Positions 35,901 through 46,853 of a DNA stretch of 64,000 nucleotides are shown piece by piece. The notes beneath the pieces are model-generated. The model was given only the letters and a program-made list of their open reading frames with translations, was not told where the DNA came from and did no database searches. How positions within the stretch are numbered: the first letter of the stretch is position 1; every line of letters begins with the position of its first letter. This stretch comes from Helianthus annuus (lineage: Eukaryota > Streptophyta > Magnoliopsida > Asterales > Asteraceae). Where the stretch lies: the NCBI RefSeq assembly GCF_002127325.2, contig NC_035438.2, positions 87,113,284 through 87,177,283 of the forward strand, in the 5' to 3' direction. A program made the translations under genes and the position numbers.

Positions 35901-36451
35901 TTTAAATCATTTCAGTTTAGACATACTACATTTTACACAAATAGCATATTCTTTACAAGACATTATTTTTACAAACAACTTATCTTATACAAACTCATTT
36001 TACTAGGTTATTCATTTAACCTTACATTTAATTATACATATCATCTGATCTTATCGTTTTTCAAATGATTTACAAGACAAAGCAAATTACAAGGTTCATG
36101 ACTAAACATTTTCTCAATCATAAGTCATGAATTCTATTTTCACAAAACCTATGTATCTCACAGGCATTTTTATGCTGACGTACCTACTTTCACATGTGTT
36201 TTCAGGAGCTGTCGCTTAGGATGATGATTTTGATTCTAGGGCAGACCTGTGCCTTAGAGACATAAAACGAAGATAGACTTAGTTTGAATATGTTCTGAAC
36301 ACTTTATTTCCTGTTTTGAAACAATGTAACACTCGTGTTTAATAAATAAAATATAACTTTGTATGCCATAGTTGTGAAACAACTAATTCTGTCTCAATAC
36401 TCCCCGACGTTTCCGCCGCGGTTGCATGTTATACATGGTCGGGGTGTGACA
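32923..36451 (+). repeat. Element 2 5' LTR
   Basis: Starts TGTAACATTTGTGCTTG and ends GGTCGGGGTGTGACA. TATAAATA at 33997-34004 marks the promoter. Four tandem 55-bp units with CCATTGTGTGCGTACTTAGT cover 35017-35236. A strong donor CAG/GTGAGTAC (34871) and acceptor TGTTTTCAG (ends 36205) would define a 1332-bp intron. In the 3' LTR the donor reads CAGCTGAG, so it is lost there. Confidence 0.93.
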
Positions 36452-36458
36452 GAAGAGT

Positions 36459-36470
36459 TGGTATCAGAGC
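36459..36470 (+). other. Element 2 primer-binding site (tRNA-iMet)
   Basis: TGGTATCAGAGC, 7 nt after the LTR end. Confidence 0.92.
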
Positions 36471-37057
36471 CAATGGTTATAGGGAATTAAGTTATTAGTA
36501 ATGCTTTAACCTAGACTATAACTTTCTAGGACCCTAACACAAGTTATCTTGTGTTTAGATTTTAAAACATGCACTTCACCTATCCTTAGGTGATAACCAC
36601 AACGAGAACTTCGATTCCGAATCCACTTTGAAAATTAATCATCTGTTCTAGGATGATTGATTACTAGGTTTTGAACCTTCTGTTATAAGGTTTTGAACCC
36701 CTTTGAATTTTCAAAAATCTCATCAAGGTTTTCGGGTTTTAATAGTGTGAACACGTGCGAACTGGAAGAGTGAATGCCTGTACCCTGAGTTTTCTGTCTA
36801 AGGCTAGAGTGTTCGTACATATCCGCATAATCGGACCAGTCACTCTTACCTGGGAACTCTTGGGGTGAGCGTTCACTTATAGGCGAACATGTCTTCGCGA
36901 TACATTGCTTTGACCTGTTTACTTTGATTGGACATTGTGTGTCGCTTGTTTGCTTAGCGATGCATGACCACCACCTTTGCTTTTGTTGATTTTGTTTCAT
37001 CTCATTCTCTTCATCCAATCATCTCACTCGTTTCCTTTCATGTTTTCCTCTTCTAGA
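36471..37057 (+). other. Element 2 untranslated leader
   Basis: 587 nt between PBS and gag with no long ORF and no hairpin array like that of Elements 1 and 3. It starts CAATGGTTATAGGGAATTAA, a sequence shared with element D. An in-frame upstream ATG at 36977 would add 27 hydrophobic residues to Gag. This is unlikely to be the true start, because MSPRR at 37058 matches the MPPRR starts of related Gags. Confidence 0.7.
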
Positions 37058-38773
37058 ATGTCTCCTCGACGCGACAACCAGGTAGCAAATGCCGAACTGG
37101 CAGAAATTATTGCACAGCAAATGGCTGCTGCATTTCCAAATCTCTTTGCTCAATGGAATCAAGCCAACAACAACAACAATGCTCCATGCAATTTCAAGAA
37201 TTTTAACTCGGCTAAACCACTCAAGTTTAGTGGTTCTGAGGGAGCAACTGGGCTTCTTCAATGGTTCGAGAGCATTGAGAATACATTCCGTCACGTGCAG
37301 TGTCCTGACAATCGCAAGGTCGAGTTTTCTTCGAGTGTGTTTCAGAAGAGGGCTCTTACGTGGTGGAACGGGGTTATGAGGGATCGCGGTGCAGAAGTTG
37401 CTCTAGCTCAGACATGGGCTGAACTTAGGGCACTAATGATGAGGGAGTTCTGTCCTCGTCATGAGCAGCGAGCTTTGGAGAAAGAGTTTGATGACTTAAA
37501 ACAATACAGTGGCGAGCACTGGGCATATACTGATAGGTTTGAGGAGTTGAGTCTGCTTTGCCCGACAATGGTTGCCCCACTCGACAAGGCCATCGAAAGG
37601 TACACCGACGGCCTACCTGACTCGGTACAAGACATCATTACTGGTAGTAACCCTACCACACTCCGTCAGGCGATCGAGTTATCAGCGACACTGACTGAGT
37701 CGCAGATTCGAAAGGGAAAGCTGCACAAAAAGGGTGACAAGGGTAAGAAGCAGGCAGCTGACCAAGAAGATAGCAAGAAAGGCCAAAACAAGAAAGGAAA
37801 GGATTCTGGTTCTACAAGGGGGTCTAGGAAGCGGAAGGCTTCCCAAAACTATGCCGTTACTGCACAGGCTCAGACTGCACCAAATCAGCCTGCGCAACCA
37901 CTGGCCAAGAAGCCTTATCTTGGCAATGCACCTTTGTGCAACAGGTGTAACGGCCATCACCCACCACATGTGCAGTGTCGTCAATGCACCAACTGTGGGA
38001 GAAATGGCCATCTTGCTGCCACCTGCCGCATACCTGCTAACCAGAACCAAGCTCAACAAATTGCTCAGCCTCTTGCTCAGCAACAAGGTCAAGCTGCACG
38101 ACCTCATTTTCCTCCTGGTTCGTGCTACAATTGTGGGGATCTGACCCACTACAAAAACCGGTGCCCAAGGCTAGCCAACCAGAATCAGAATCAGGCTCAG
38201 GCTCGAGGTCGAGTCTTAAACATGAACGCACAAGAGGCACAAGCAGATGATAATGTGGTGAACGGTACGTTCTTTATTAATAATCAGCCAGCATCTATTC
38301 TTTTTGATTTGGGTGCCGATAAGAGTTTTGTGTCGTTATCTTTTGAACCATTGCTTCGCGTGTCTAGAACGAAACTTGGTAAACCATTGACAGTAGAAGT
38401 GGCTAGTGGTGAACCCATTGTTCTTGATTCTGTTCTCCGCAACTGCCAGTTGAACCTTAACAACCATCTTTTTCCTATTCACCTCACGCCTATGCAACTT
38501 GGAACCTTCGACGTTATTGTGGGTATGGATTGGTTAGCCAAGTATCGCGCAGAGATAGTTTGTTTTGAGAAGATCATTCGCATGCCGCTTTCGTCAGGTG
38601 AGATCCTACAGGTTCGTGGTGAGAAACCTGCTGGTGGTCTCAAACTCATGTCTTGTTTTAAAGCTCGAAAGTATCTGCGGAAGAACTATGTGGCATTTTT
38701 GGCACATGTCGTAGCAGATAAGGGCAAAGGTAAATCTATTCAAGATATTCCGGTTGTTCGGGATTATCCCTGA
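37058..38773 (+). pseudogene. gag-pol: Element 2 gag and protease
   Basis: Starts MSPRRDNQVANAELAEIIAQ. The capsid core (LLQWFESIENTF, KRALTWWNGV, ELRALMMREFCP) is followed by a Lys-rich linker and two zinc knuckles: CTNCGRNGHLAATC (about 37987) and CYNCGDLTHYKNRC (about 38122). The protease motif reads FDLGADKSF (38306-38314) instead of D-T/S-G. A single TCG-to-TTG change from DSG would explain it and should kill the enzyme. The frame ends at TGA just after the conserved VVRDYP, where one extra base (near 38768) throws the reading out of frame. Confidence 0.9.
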
Positions 38774-39422
38774 AGTATTTCCTGAAGAGTTACCTGGTCT
38801 ACCCCCAGCACGCCAAGTCGAGTTCCGTATTGATCTCGTACCTGGTGCAAATCCCATTGCCAGAGCTCCATATCGTCTTGCACCGTCTGAGATGCAAGAG
38901 TTGTCTAAGCAACTTCAGGAACTCTCCGACAAAGGTTTCATCCGTCCTAGCTTTTCACCTTGGGGTGCTCCCGTTCTTTTTGTCAAAAAGAAGGATGGAT
39001 CTTTTAGGATGTGTATCGATTATCGTGAGCTTAACAAGCTCACCATCAAGAATCGATATCCCCTACCTCGCATCGATGATCTCTTTGATCAATTGCAAGG
39101 CGCTTCTTACTTTTCAAAGATTGATCTGCGATCTGGATATCATCAACTCCGTGTGCATGAAGAAGATATTCCCAAGACAGCGTTCCGCACTCGTTATGGA
39201 CATTATGAGTTCACAGTCATGCCATTCGGTTTGACTAATGCTCCTGCTGTTTTCATGGACTTAATGAATAGGGTCTGCAAGCCTTATTTGGATAAGTTCA
39301 TCATCGTTTTCATTGATGACATCTTGGTATACTCTAAGACGCAAGCTGATCATGAGCAACATCTCCGTCTTACTTTGGAACTCCTAAAGAAAGAGCAACT
39401 TCGCCAAATTCTCCAAGTGTGA
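38754..39422 (+). pseudogene. gag-pol: Element 2 reverse transcriptase, N-terminal part
   Basis: Picks up the polyprotein in another frame from about 38770: [18 protein letters not shown], then [32 protein letters not shown] and catalytic FIDDILVYS (around 39310). It ends after LLKKEQL, where two bases are missing relative to the sisters (near 39402). The codons after that point are out of frame. Confidence 0.9.
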
Positions 39423-40800
39423 ATTCTGGCTTAAAGAGGTTCAATTCTTAGGACACATTGTCAACGAACAAGGTATTCATGTAGATCCCTCCAAGATCAG
39501 TGCGATTAAGGATTGGGATACGCCTACTACTCCTACTGAAGTTCGTTCTTTTCTTGGTCTTGCGGGTTATTATCGCCGCTTCATTGAAAATTTCTCGAAG
39601 ATTGCAGTTCCTCTAACTGCTCTAACTCAGAAGAACAAGCCATTTGATTGGGGATTCAAGCAAGAGGAAGCGTTCCTGACTTTGAAACAAAAACTTTGCG
39701 ACGCGCCTGTCCTAACCTTGCCTGAGGGCAATGATGATTTCGTCGTTTATTGCGATGCATCTAAATTAGGTCTTGGCTGCGTCCTGATGCAAAGAAACAA
39801 AGTCATAGCATACGCATCAAGGCAGTTGAGGATACATGAGAAGAACTACACCACTCATGATTTTGAGTTGGGTGCAGTTGTCTTCGCTCTTAAGATTTGG
39901 AGACACTATTTGTACGGTACAAAATGTGTGGTTTTCACTGACCACAAAAGTCTTCAGCATATCTTCAATCAGAAGGAACTCAACATGAGGCAACGACGTT
40001 GGGTGGAGCTTCTAAACGACTATGACTGCGAAATTCGCTACCATCCTGGTAAGGCGAATGTCGTGGCCGATGCTTTGAGTCGCAAGGAACATACTAAGCT
40101 TCATTGTGTACGTGTCCAATCTGTTATTCAAGCTCAATCCGATATCCAAGCCCGTATTTCTCAGGCTCAACAATCTTGTGTTTCACAAGGTTTGATGGAT
40201 AAGGAATTTCCTTATCACATAACACCTGCTCTAGAACTGAAGGACAATGGATCGTATTACTTCATGGACCGTTTGTGGGTCCCGAGCCAAGATAACCTTC
40301 GTACCTTGCTTATGGATGAAGCCCAGAAGTCTCGTTATTCTGTTCATCCTGGCTCAGATAAGATGTATAAGGATCTTCGTATTCAGTATTGGTGGCCTGG
40401 TATGAAGAAAGATATCGCCTTATATGTATCAAAATGCCTTACTTGTCTTAAGGTTAAGGCTGAACATCAGCGTCCTTCTGGTTTATTGGAGCAACCAGAG
40501 ATCCCAGTTTGGAAGTGGGAAAACATTTCTATGGATCTCATTACTAAACTCCCGCACACAAAGAAAGGTCACGATGCCATCTGGGTAGTTGTTGATCGTC
40601 TTTCTAAATCAGCGCATTTCTTGCCAGTCCGTGAGGATTTCTCGGCTGACAAACTTGCTAAAATCTATGTAGATGAAATTGTAGCTCGACATGGTGTTCC
40701 TTTGAACATCATTTCTGACAGAGATGCTCGTTTCACTTCTCATTTTTGGAGAACCATGCAATCTGCTATGGGGTCCCAACTTAATCTGAGCACAGCTTAA
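39405..40800 (+). pseudogene. gag-pol: Element 2 RT thumb, RNase H, integrase N-terminal and core
   Basis: Third frame. KFSKCEFWL and [15 protein letters not shown] (RT thumb/connection) are followed by RNase H ([30 protein letters not shown]) and the integrase zinc finger ([12 protein letters not shown], then CLTC; the first His of the HHCC set is replaced by Gln in EAQ). The first two catalytic Asp follow ([18 protein letters not shown]). It stops at TAA 40798-40800 in the middle of the core, at the F of the usual TAFHPQTDG. Confidence 0.9.
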
Positions 40801-41586
40801 CATCCGCAAATGGATGGTCAATCTGAAAGAACAATCCAGACACTGGAGGATATGCTTAGAGCTTGTGTGATCGATTTTGGTGGTAGTTGGGATTCACATC
40901 TTCCGTTAATTGAATTCTCCTACAACAACAGTTATCACTCCAGCATCAACATGGCTCCTTTCGAGGCTCTCTATGGTCGAAAATGTCGTTCACCAGTCTG
41001 CTGGAATGAGATCGGCGAGGCTCAACTTACTGGACCCGCCTTCATTTTAGAGACAACAGATAAGGTGAAGAAAGTTCGTGATAACCTTCAGACAGCTAGA
41101 AGCCGTCAAAAGAATTACGCGGACCTAAAACGCAAGCCCTTGGATTTTCAAGTCGGTGATCGTGTATTACTTAAGGTCTCACCTTGGAAAGGTGTGATCA
41201 GATTTGGAAAGAAAGGAAAACTTGCACCTAGATACGTTGGACCGTTCAAGATCGTCGAAAGAATCGGTAAGGTAGCCTACAGACTTGAGTTACCTCCTGA
41301 ACTTGGAAATGTTCATCCAACTTTTCACGTGTCCAATCTCAAGAGGTGTTTAGCTGATGAGAACCTCCACATACCGCTTGACGAAATTCGTGTTGATAAA
41401 ACACTGAAATTTGTTGAGAAACCGGTGGAAATCATGGAACGTGAAGTCAAGTGGCTTAAACGCAAGCGCATTCCTTTGGTAAAGGTTCGCTGGGAATCTA
41501 AACGTGGACCCGAGTTTACTTGGGAACGCGAAGATCAAATGAAGGCAAAGTATCCGCATCTTTTTCCACGAGTTTCCTCGAAATAA
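40801..41586 (+). pseudogene. gag-pol: Element 2 integrase C-terminal part and chromodomain tail
   Basis: Same frame, after the stop. [11 protein letters not shown] has an intact catalytic Glu (40825-40827) but Met for the usual Thr. The integrase C-terminal domain ([19 protein letters not shown]) and [11 protein letters not shown] follow, then the chromodomain-like tail [27 protein letters not shown] and KYPHLF. The natural stop at 41584-41586 is followed by the conserved AATTTCGGGACGAAATTT. Confidence 0.9.
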
Positions 41587-41611
41587 ATTTCGGGACGAAA
41601 TTTCCACAAGT

Positions 41612-41620
41612 AGGGGAGAC
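41612..41620 (+). other. Element 2 polypurine tract
   Basis: AGGGGAGAC, directly before the 3' LTR. Confidence 0.85.
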
Positions 41621-44600
41621 TGTAACATTTGTGCTTGAAATCATTGTGAACAGTTCAGTTATCAATAAAACAATGTTATTTGATCCCAACGTTTGTTTGG
41701 TTGTGTTTTACATTTTTCATGTTTTGACTTTTATTCAATTTCAAACTCTACATCGCTTTCTGGAGAATTATATGCAAACTGGTGCGTAAACGTACTCAGT
41801 TAATGCGACAAATACTCCGGAACATCAACATATACTTAACATACCTTAAATAACCCTTACATAACTTAGAAATAAGTTTTCAAGGCTTTTGTATGGCAAA
41901 AACAAGTTAATTCGCTTATAGGGACTAAACTTGACAAACTACGAAAGTATGCCAATTTGAACTGTAAAAGACATTCCGGAACATGTCCATAACTTAAACA
42001 TACCATAAATATCCTTTACATAGCTTAGAAATAGGCTTTGAGGGGTTCGGTATGCTAAAATAAACTTTTGGATCATTCAGGGACTAAAAGTGTCAAAAAG
42101 TGCATAAGTTTGCATTTTCGCGCATAACTTACGTTCTGAATACATCCGGACATCCAAAGATTTATGTAAGCATCCTTATATTATGCCTTAGTGTTTGGCA
42201 TGAGAAAAATCCATTCGTCGCGCAATTTGGATCGTTTTTCGCGCTTATGCGCATTCCGTCGTAATTAAGCGAACATCGCGATCGTACGGCCAAACGAACC
42301 AACATCTGACATATTTTTGAGCATGTTTCATGTCCTCAATGTTTAGGCATCATTTTAGGGCCTTAAAGATGGCTTAACGGGCCTTGAACGTGTCGGAAAT
42401 GACCTTAAACCACAACAGGGACCTAAACTGTCATTTCTGAAACTTATTTTCTGATCTGGACTCCCAGGCGGGGCGCGTAAGCCCTGTCTAAATCTTCATG
42501 TGGGCCGCGTCAGCCCTGCAGATGCAGAAACTCATTTTTCTTGCAAAATTTGGCCTTTCAAGCACCCAAGGGGCAATGCCTCTTCACAATCTCTAGGGTT
42601 AGGGTCACATTTTGATACCACAACATTTTGACAAGTGTACGAATGAGATCAAGGCACGATATTCAAGAAACGATCCTAACGGTCTTGCTTTTCCTATAAA
42701 TACCCCCCCGTTTGTGTTAAAACCCACAAAATCTGATCTAAAGCTCTAAGTTGAGGCCTTTGCTTCATACCTGAGCTCCTGGATCGAGATTAGCTTTCGG
42801 GGACCCTTCGTAAGTGTTCTTTCGTTCTTTTAATCGCTTTCTAGTCCTAAAGTCAAACTATGTTTGACTTTCTGCGTTGACCATGTTGACCAGCCTATGG
42901 TCAACACGAAGTTCGTTTGAACTTCATAACGTGAGCGTGATCACGATGGTTATAGTCCCTAGTGACTACACCTACTGATCACCATGTTATCTAGGCTCAG
43001 TGACGAGTCGTAGTTTCGGCCAAAATGCGCATTCTTATGTATTTTGTAACCAAACTACTCATAGGTATCAAAACCGTTTGTTTTGATGCCAAACCTGTTT
43101 TCTAAACTTAGTTAAGCATGTTCTAACATGCTTAGCTCGTCACTTTTAGTTTAGTGCTTATATAGGGTCGTAAGGTAAGCGATCTAAACAATCGCTTATG
43201 CTTTCAAACCCGACCCATTTGGTCGATCTTTAGGATCCGACCAAACACATTAGGTGACCATAGTAAATAGGGAATAACCTTCTGAGGTTATACCTTATGG
43301 TCACGATGTTAGGCGTTCCAAACGCGTTTTACGCGAACGACGCGTTAAGATAGCATAAGCTACCTAAACGGGTCGTAAGCACTTAGGATAGGTTTCATTT
43401 TAGAATGTAGGCCTTGTTAAACCATATTACACGAGTCTCTATACTCGTTTGGTTTACGAACCCTCATTCTATCCAATCTTCCGAATTTGGTCCGGTATAT
43501 TAATATAGCTACCTATTAGGTGCCGTTTGATATTCTGTGATCTCTAGCATTGTGTGATTATTACACAAGGACTTCTAAGCAATCTCAGCTGAGTACATAG
43601 ACCCCTCTTTTACTGTTTTCCAAACTATTTTGGGGTGAAACACATGTGCCTACTTGTTACTTTCATGCTTTCATATCATATGCTTGTTATGTTCAATAGT
43701 ACATTTATAGTACATGATTTCATTGTGTTTTATGCTATGTATGTCCATTGTGTGCGTACTTAGTACATTATTTTACATTACACTTTGTGCTATGTATGCC
43801 TATTGTGTGCGTACTTAGTACATTGTTTTACATTACATTCTATGCTATGTATGCCCATTGTGTGCGTACTTAGTACATTGTTTTACATTACCCTTTATGT
43901 TATGTATGTCCTTTGTTGCATACTTAGTACATTTGTTATTCATCACATGCTCACATTTTGGTATGACATTTGGTTTGTTCAAATGATACAATGTACATTC
44001 ATTAACACCGATCATGCCGCCCGTTAGTAGGTAATGGTACCATAGGAGTTGACAACTCCCATTCCTGAAATCTCGGGTTTGTTTGGATTGGAAGGAATAA
44101 CCGAATTCGATAAACAATAACATATATAGACCTTTAATTTGTTTAAAGGTCTATCACCACAGTCACAAAGGCTTGAATGTATGAATTTTCACAATACCGC
44201 ATAAATGTTTGTATCAGTATAGCATGCATTTATTCCACAAAACATAACTTTGACTTAAAACTATGTTTAATTCAATACCCTGTTTTTTTGTGCATTTTTA
44301 CCTATGGCCCAATTGATATATTTTCACATGCCATACATGATATTTTGGGCACACATTACAATGATTTACATTAAACATAAACAAGTTGACATTGATATAC
44401 ACATTTGGTGGTTTACATTAGACATGGACATTTTGATATGGTTTACACAATAACACTTGACAATTGATTTATATATGAACAATTTACATTGGTGGTTGGT
44501 TTGGGTAAATGGTTTGAGTAACGTGGCGTATGTAATATGATACAAACATGGTGGATACGCCGCTGGTACTTCCTATATATAAGTGTTTGTATAATATTAC

Positions 44601-45165
44601 CTATCGTAGCGTTATTTAAATCATTTCAGTTTAGACATACTACGTTTTACACAAATAGCATATTCTTCACAAGACATTATTTTTACAAACAACTTATCTT
44701 ATACAAACTCATTTTACTAGGTTATTCATTTAACCTTACATTTAATTATACATATCATCTGATCTTATCGTTTTTCAAATGATTTACAAGACAAAGCAAA
44801 TTACAAGGTTCATGACTAAACATTTTCTCAATCATAAGTCATGAATTCTATTTTCACAAAACCTATGTATCTCACAGGCATTTTTATGCTGACGTACCTA
44901 CTTTCACATGTGTTTTCAGGAGCTGTCGCTTAGGATGATGATTTTGATACTAGGGCGGACCTGTGCCTTAGAGACATAAAACGAAGATAGACTTAGTTTG
45001 AATATGTTCTGAACACTTTATTTCCTGTTTTGAAACAATGTAACACTCGTGTTTAATAAATAAAATATAACTTTGTATGCCATAGTTGTGAAACAATTAA
45101 TTCTGTCTCAACACTCCCCGACGTTTCCGCCGCGGTTGCATGTTATATGCGGTCGGGGTGTGACA
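41621..45165 (+). repeat. Element 2 3' LTR
   Basis: 3545 bp. TATA box at 42695-42702 and 55-bp tandem units at 43732-43951. Relative to the 5' LTR it has a 9-bp tandem gain (GTTGACCAT, near 42880), a 10-bp loss near 43370, a replaced stretch near 43505-43530, and a destroyed splice donor. Confidence 0.93.
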
Positions 45166-45170
45166 TTAAA

Positions 45171-45725
45171 TATATATTTAGAATATATATTTTATAGTAA
45201 AACGCTTGTGTGACTATGTGATTATTTTGTGAACTAGATATATATTATTTTTAGGGTTAAAATAATATTACTTGAAATATCATGAAAATACGACTTCCAA
45301 AATAATATCAACACCCTCACAAAAATAAATATTTAAGGTATATAAGTATCGTAATACAACATGAACTTTAAAAATATAACTTATGTATTTTTCGGAAAAA
45401 TACTCTTATTAGAATATTTTGGGTGAAATATTATTTTGGGAAAAACTTAAGGAATAAAATATAATATTTTTGGGAAAAATATATATATTTTTAGAGAACT
45501 AAAAATATTTTAGACAAAGTGATAAAATATATTTTTCGAGCGAGACTTAAAAATATAATTTCGGAACTATAAAACACACATGTATTAATACCCCCATCCT
45601 TGGGAAGGAATATACTTGTTAAATAATTAAGAAGTGAAAATACGAAATAGTAAATAGTTGTCTAACTATTTCCCAAAAACGTTAACCTTAAGCCAAGGCA
45701 CGGCCGTCCGTCTAATAGAAGTTAG
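45171..45725 (+). repeat. Element 3 5' LTR, segment 2
   Basis: Continues the Element 3 LTR after Element 2. It aligns with about 5490-6000 of the Element 1 LTR (ATATATATTT... to CACGGCCGTCCGTCTAATAG). It ends in GAAGTTAG, the hAT MITE target. Confidence 0.85.
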
Positions 45726-46366
45726 TAGGGGTGTGCATGGGTCGGTTTGGGTCGGTTTTTACTACTATCCATAACCATAACTGCTAGTTCGGTTATGGAG
45801 TTTTGGTAACCATAACCATAACCAAACTTCGGTTATGGTTAATCGGTTATGAAGTCGGTTATGGTTCGGTTTTGGTTAATTTCGGTTAAGTACCCAAGCA
45901 AGGTTTGAAATAGATAGCGTTGTGCACGATTTGAACTTAGCTTGAGCATATTTTATAAGATAACGAAGACTAAACGTTTTGGTTAAACTACCGATTTAGA
46001 GTTCTTTTTAATAAGGTAATTCTCAAACAAAAACAATTATGGCCATAACACCTTAGTTCTTTATTAAAATAAATGACATTTATATCAAGATCATTTTGTT
46101 ACTAACATACTTTTATCTTAGTAAAAACCCTCTATATGGTTTTGTAAAACACAAATCTATTATGTAAAGTTAACATCACAACTTCGGTTCGGTTTCGGTT
46201 ATTTTTGGTTAACCAAAGCTTCATAACCATAACCATAACCGATTGAGCGGTTATACAAAGTTTCATAACCATAACCATTGGTTATATTGGTTATCGGTTA
46301 TTAGTGGTTCCGTTATGTTGGTTATGGTTCGGTTATCGGTTATGGTGGTTAATTTGCTCACCCCTA
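45726..46366. mobile_element. hAT MITE (641 bp)
   Basis: The TIRs are TAGGGGTGTGCA and the complement of TGCTCACCCCTA. The 8-bp duplication is GAAGTTAG/GAAATTAG (45718-45725 and 46367-46374; one mismatch). The subterminal regions are crowded with GGTTATGG and CCATAACC motifs, which are typical transposase-binding-style repeats. There is no transposase. Confidence 0.88.
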
Positions 46367-46374
46367 GAAATTAG

Positions 46375-46853
46375 TACGTGTAGGTCGTCACGCAGCAGGT
46401 TGTTTTGGGACTGACTATTTCGAGACACACTTTTGTGAGTTCATGTCCCCCTTTTCTCTTTACTGTTTTCAGTTTTATACTTCGGGGGAGAAATACATGC
46501 GACAACTATTACAACTTTTATTACATGGTATGGTTAGCATAGGGAGGGTTTTTACTACAACTAGATCATGTGAGGGGTGGGTTATAATGCTCGAGGCCAT
46601 TAATCCTCTTTGTTAGGACCGGGGGACACAAGAGTGATAGATCTATTTGGGTGTAGCGAGCCCACACCCGTGAGGCTGGAGAGGCCCATAGAGGTGACTG
46701 TGTCTTACAGCCGGGAGCCCGGTACAAATTTGCTAGGTTTGAGTTTCCCTGCACTTTCTCACACATACCAGTGGATTAGCAACCCATTGGTGATCTCTTT
46801 TTTTTTTTCCTTATTGCTACATACCAGGGACATTTTACATACTTCAAAGGTTT
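46375..46853 (+). repeat. Element 3 5' LTR, segment 3
   Basis: Aligns with about 6005-6440 of the Element 1 LTR (TAGGTCGTCACGCAGCAGG, TTAATCCTC, TATTTGGGTGTAGCGAGCCC). It ends with GGTTT, the duplicated target of the next insertion. Confidence 0.85.

Larger units (their letters stand above)
32923..45165 (+). mobile_element. Element 2: complete Tekay/Del-like chromovirus
   Basis: 12.2 kb, inserted in the Element 3 LTR with a perfect duplication TTAAA (32918-32922 and 45166-45170). It has LTRs of 3529 and 3545 bp, PBS, gag-pol and PPT, but no accessory ORF. The LTRs differ by about 50 substitutions (1.4%, hand count) plus indels of 9, 10 and about 17 bp, so it is roughly twice as old as Element 1. 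Its gag-pol has two frameshifts, one nonsense codon and an altered protease motif. Confidence 0.95.

Noticed and set aside
37682..38149. 155-codon minus-strand ORF
   Set aside because: Antisense shadow of the Element 2 gag zinc-knuckle region. It is Leu/Ser-rich and has no support of its own.
38754..38773. Programmed ribosomal frameshift between protease and RT in Element 2
   Set aside because: Sister elements read through in one frame here, there is no slippery heptamer, and the break is explained by one extra C. It looks like a mutation.
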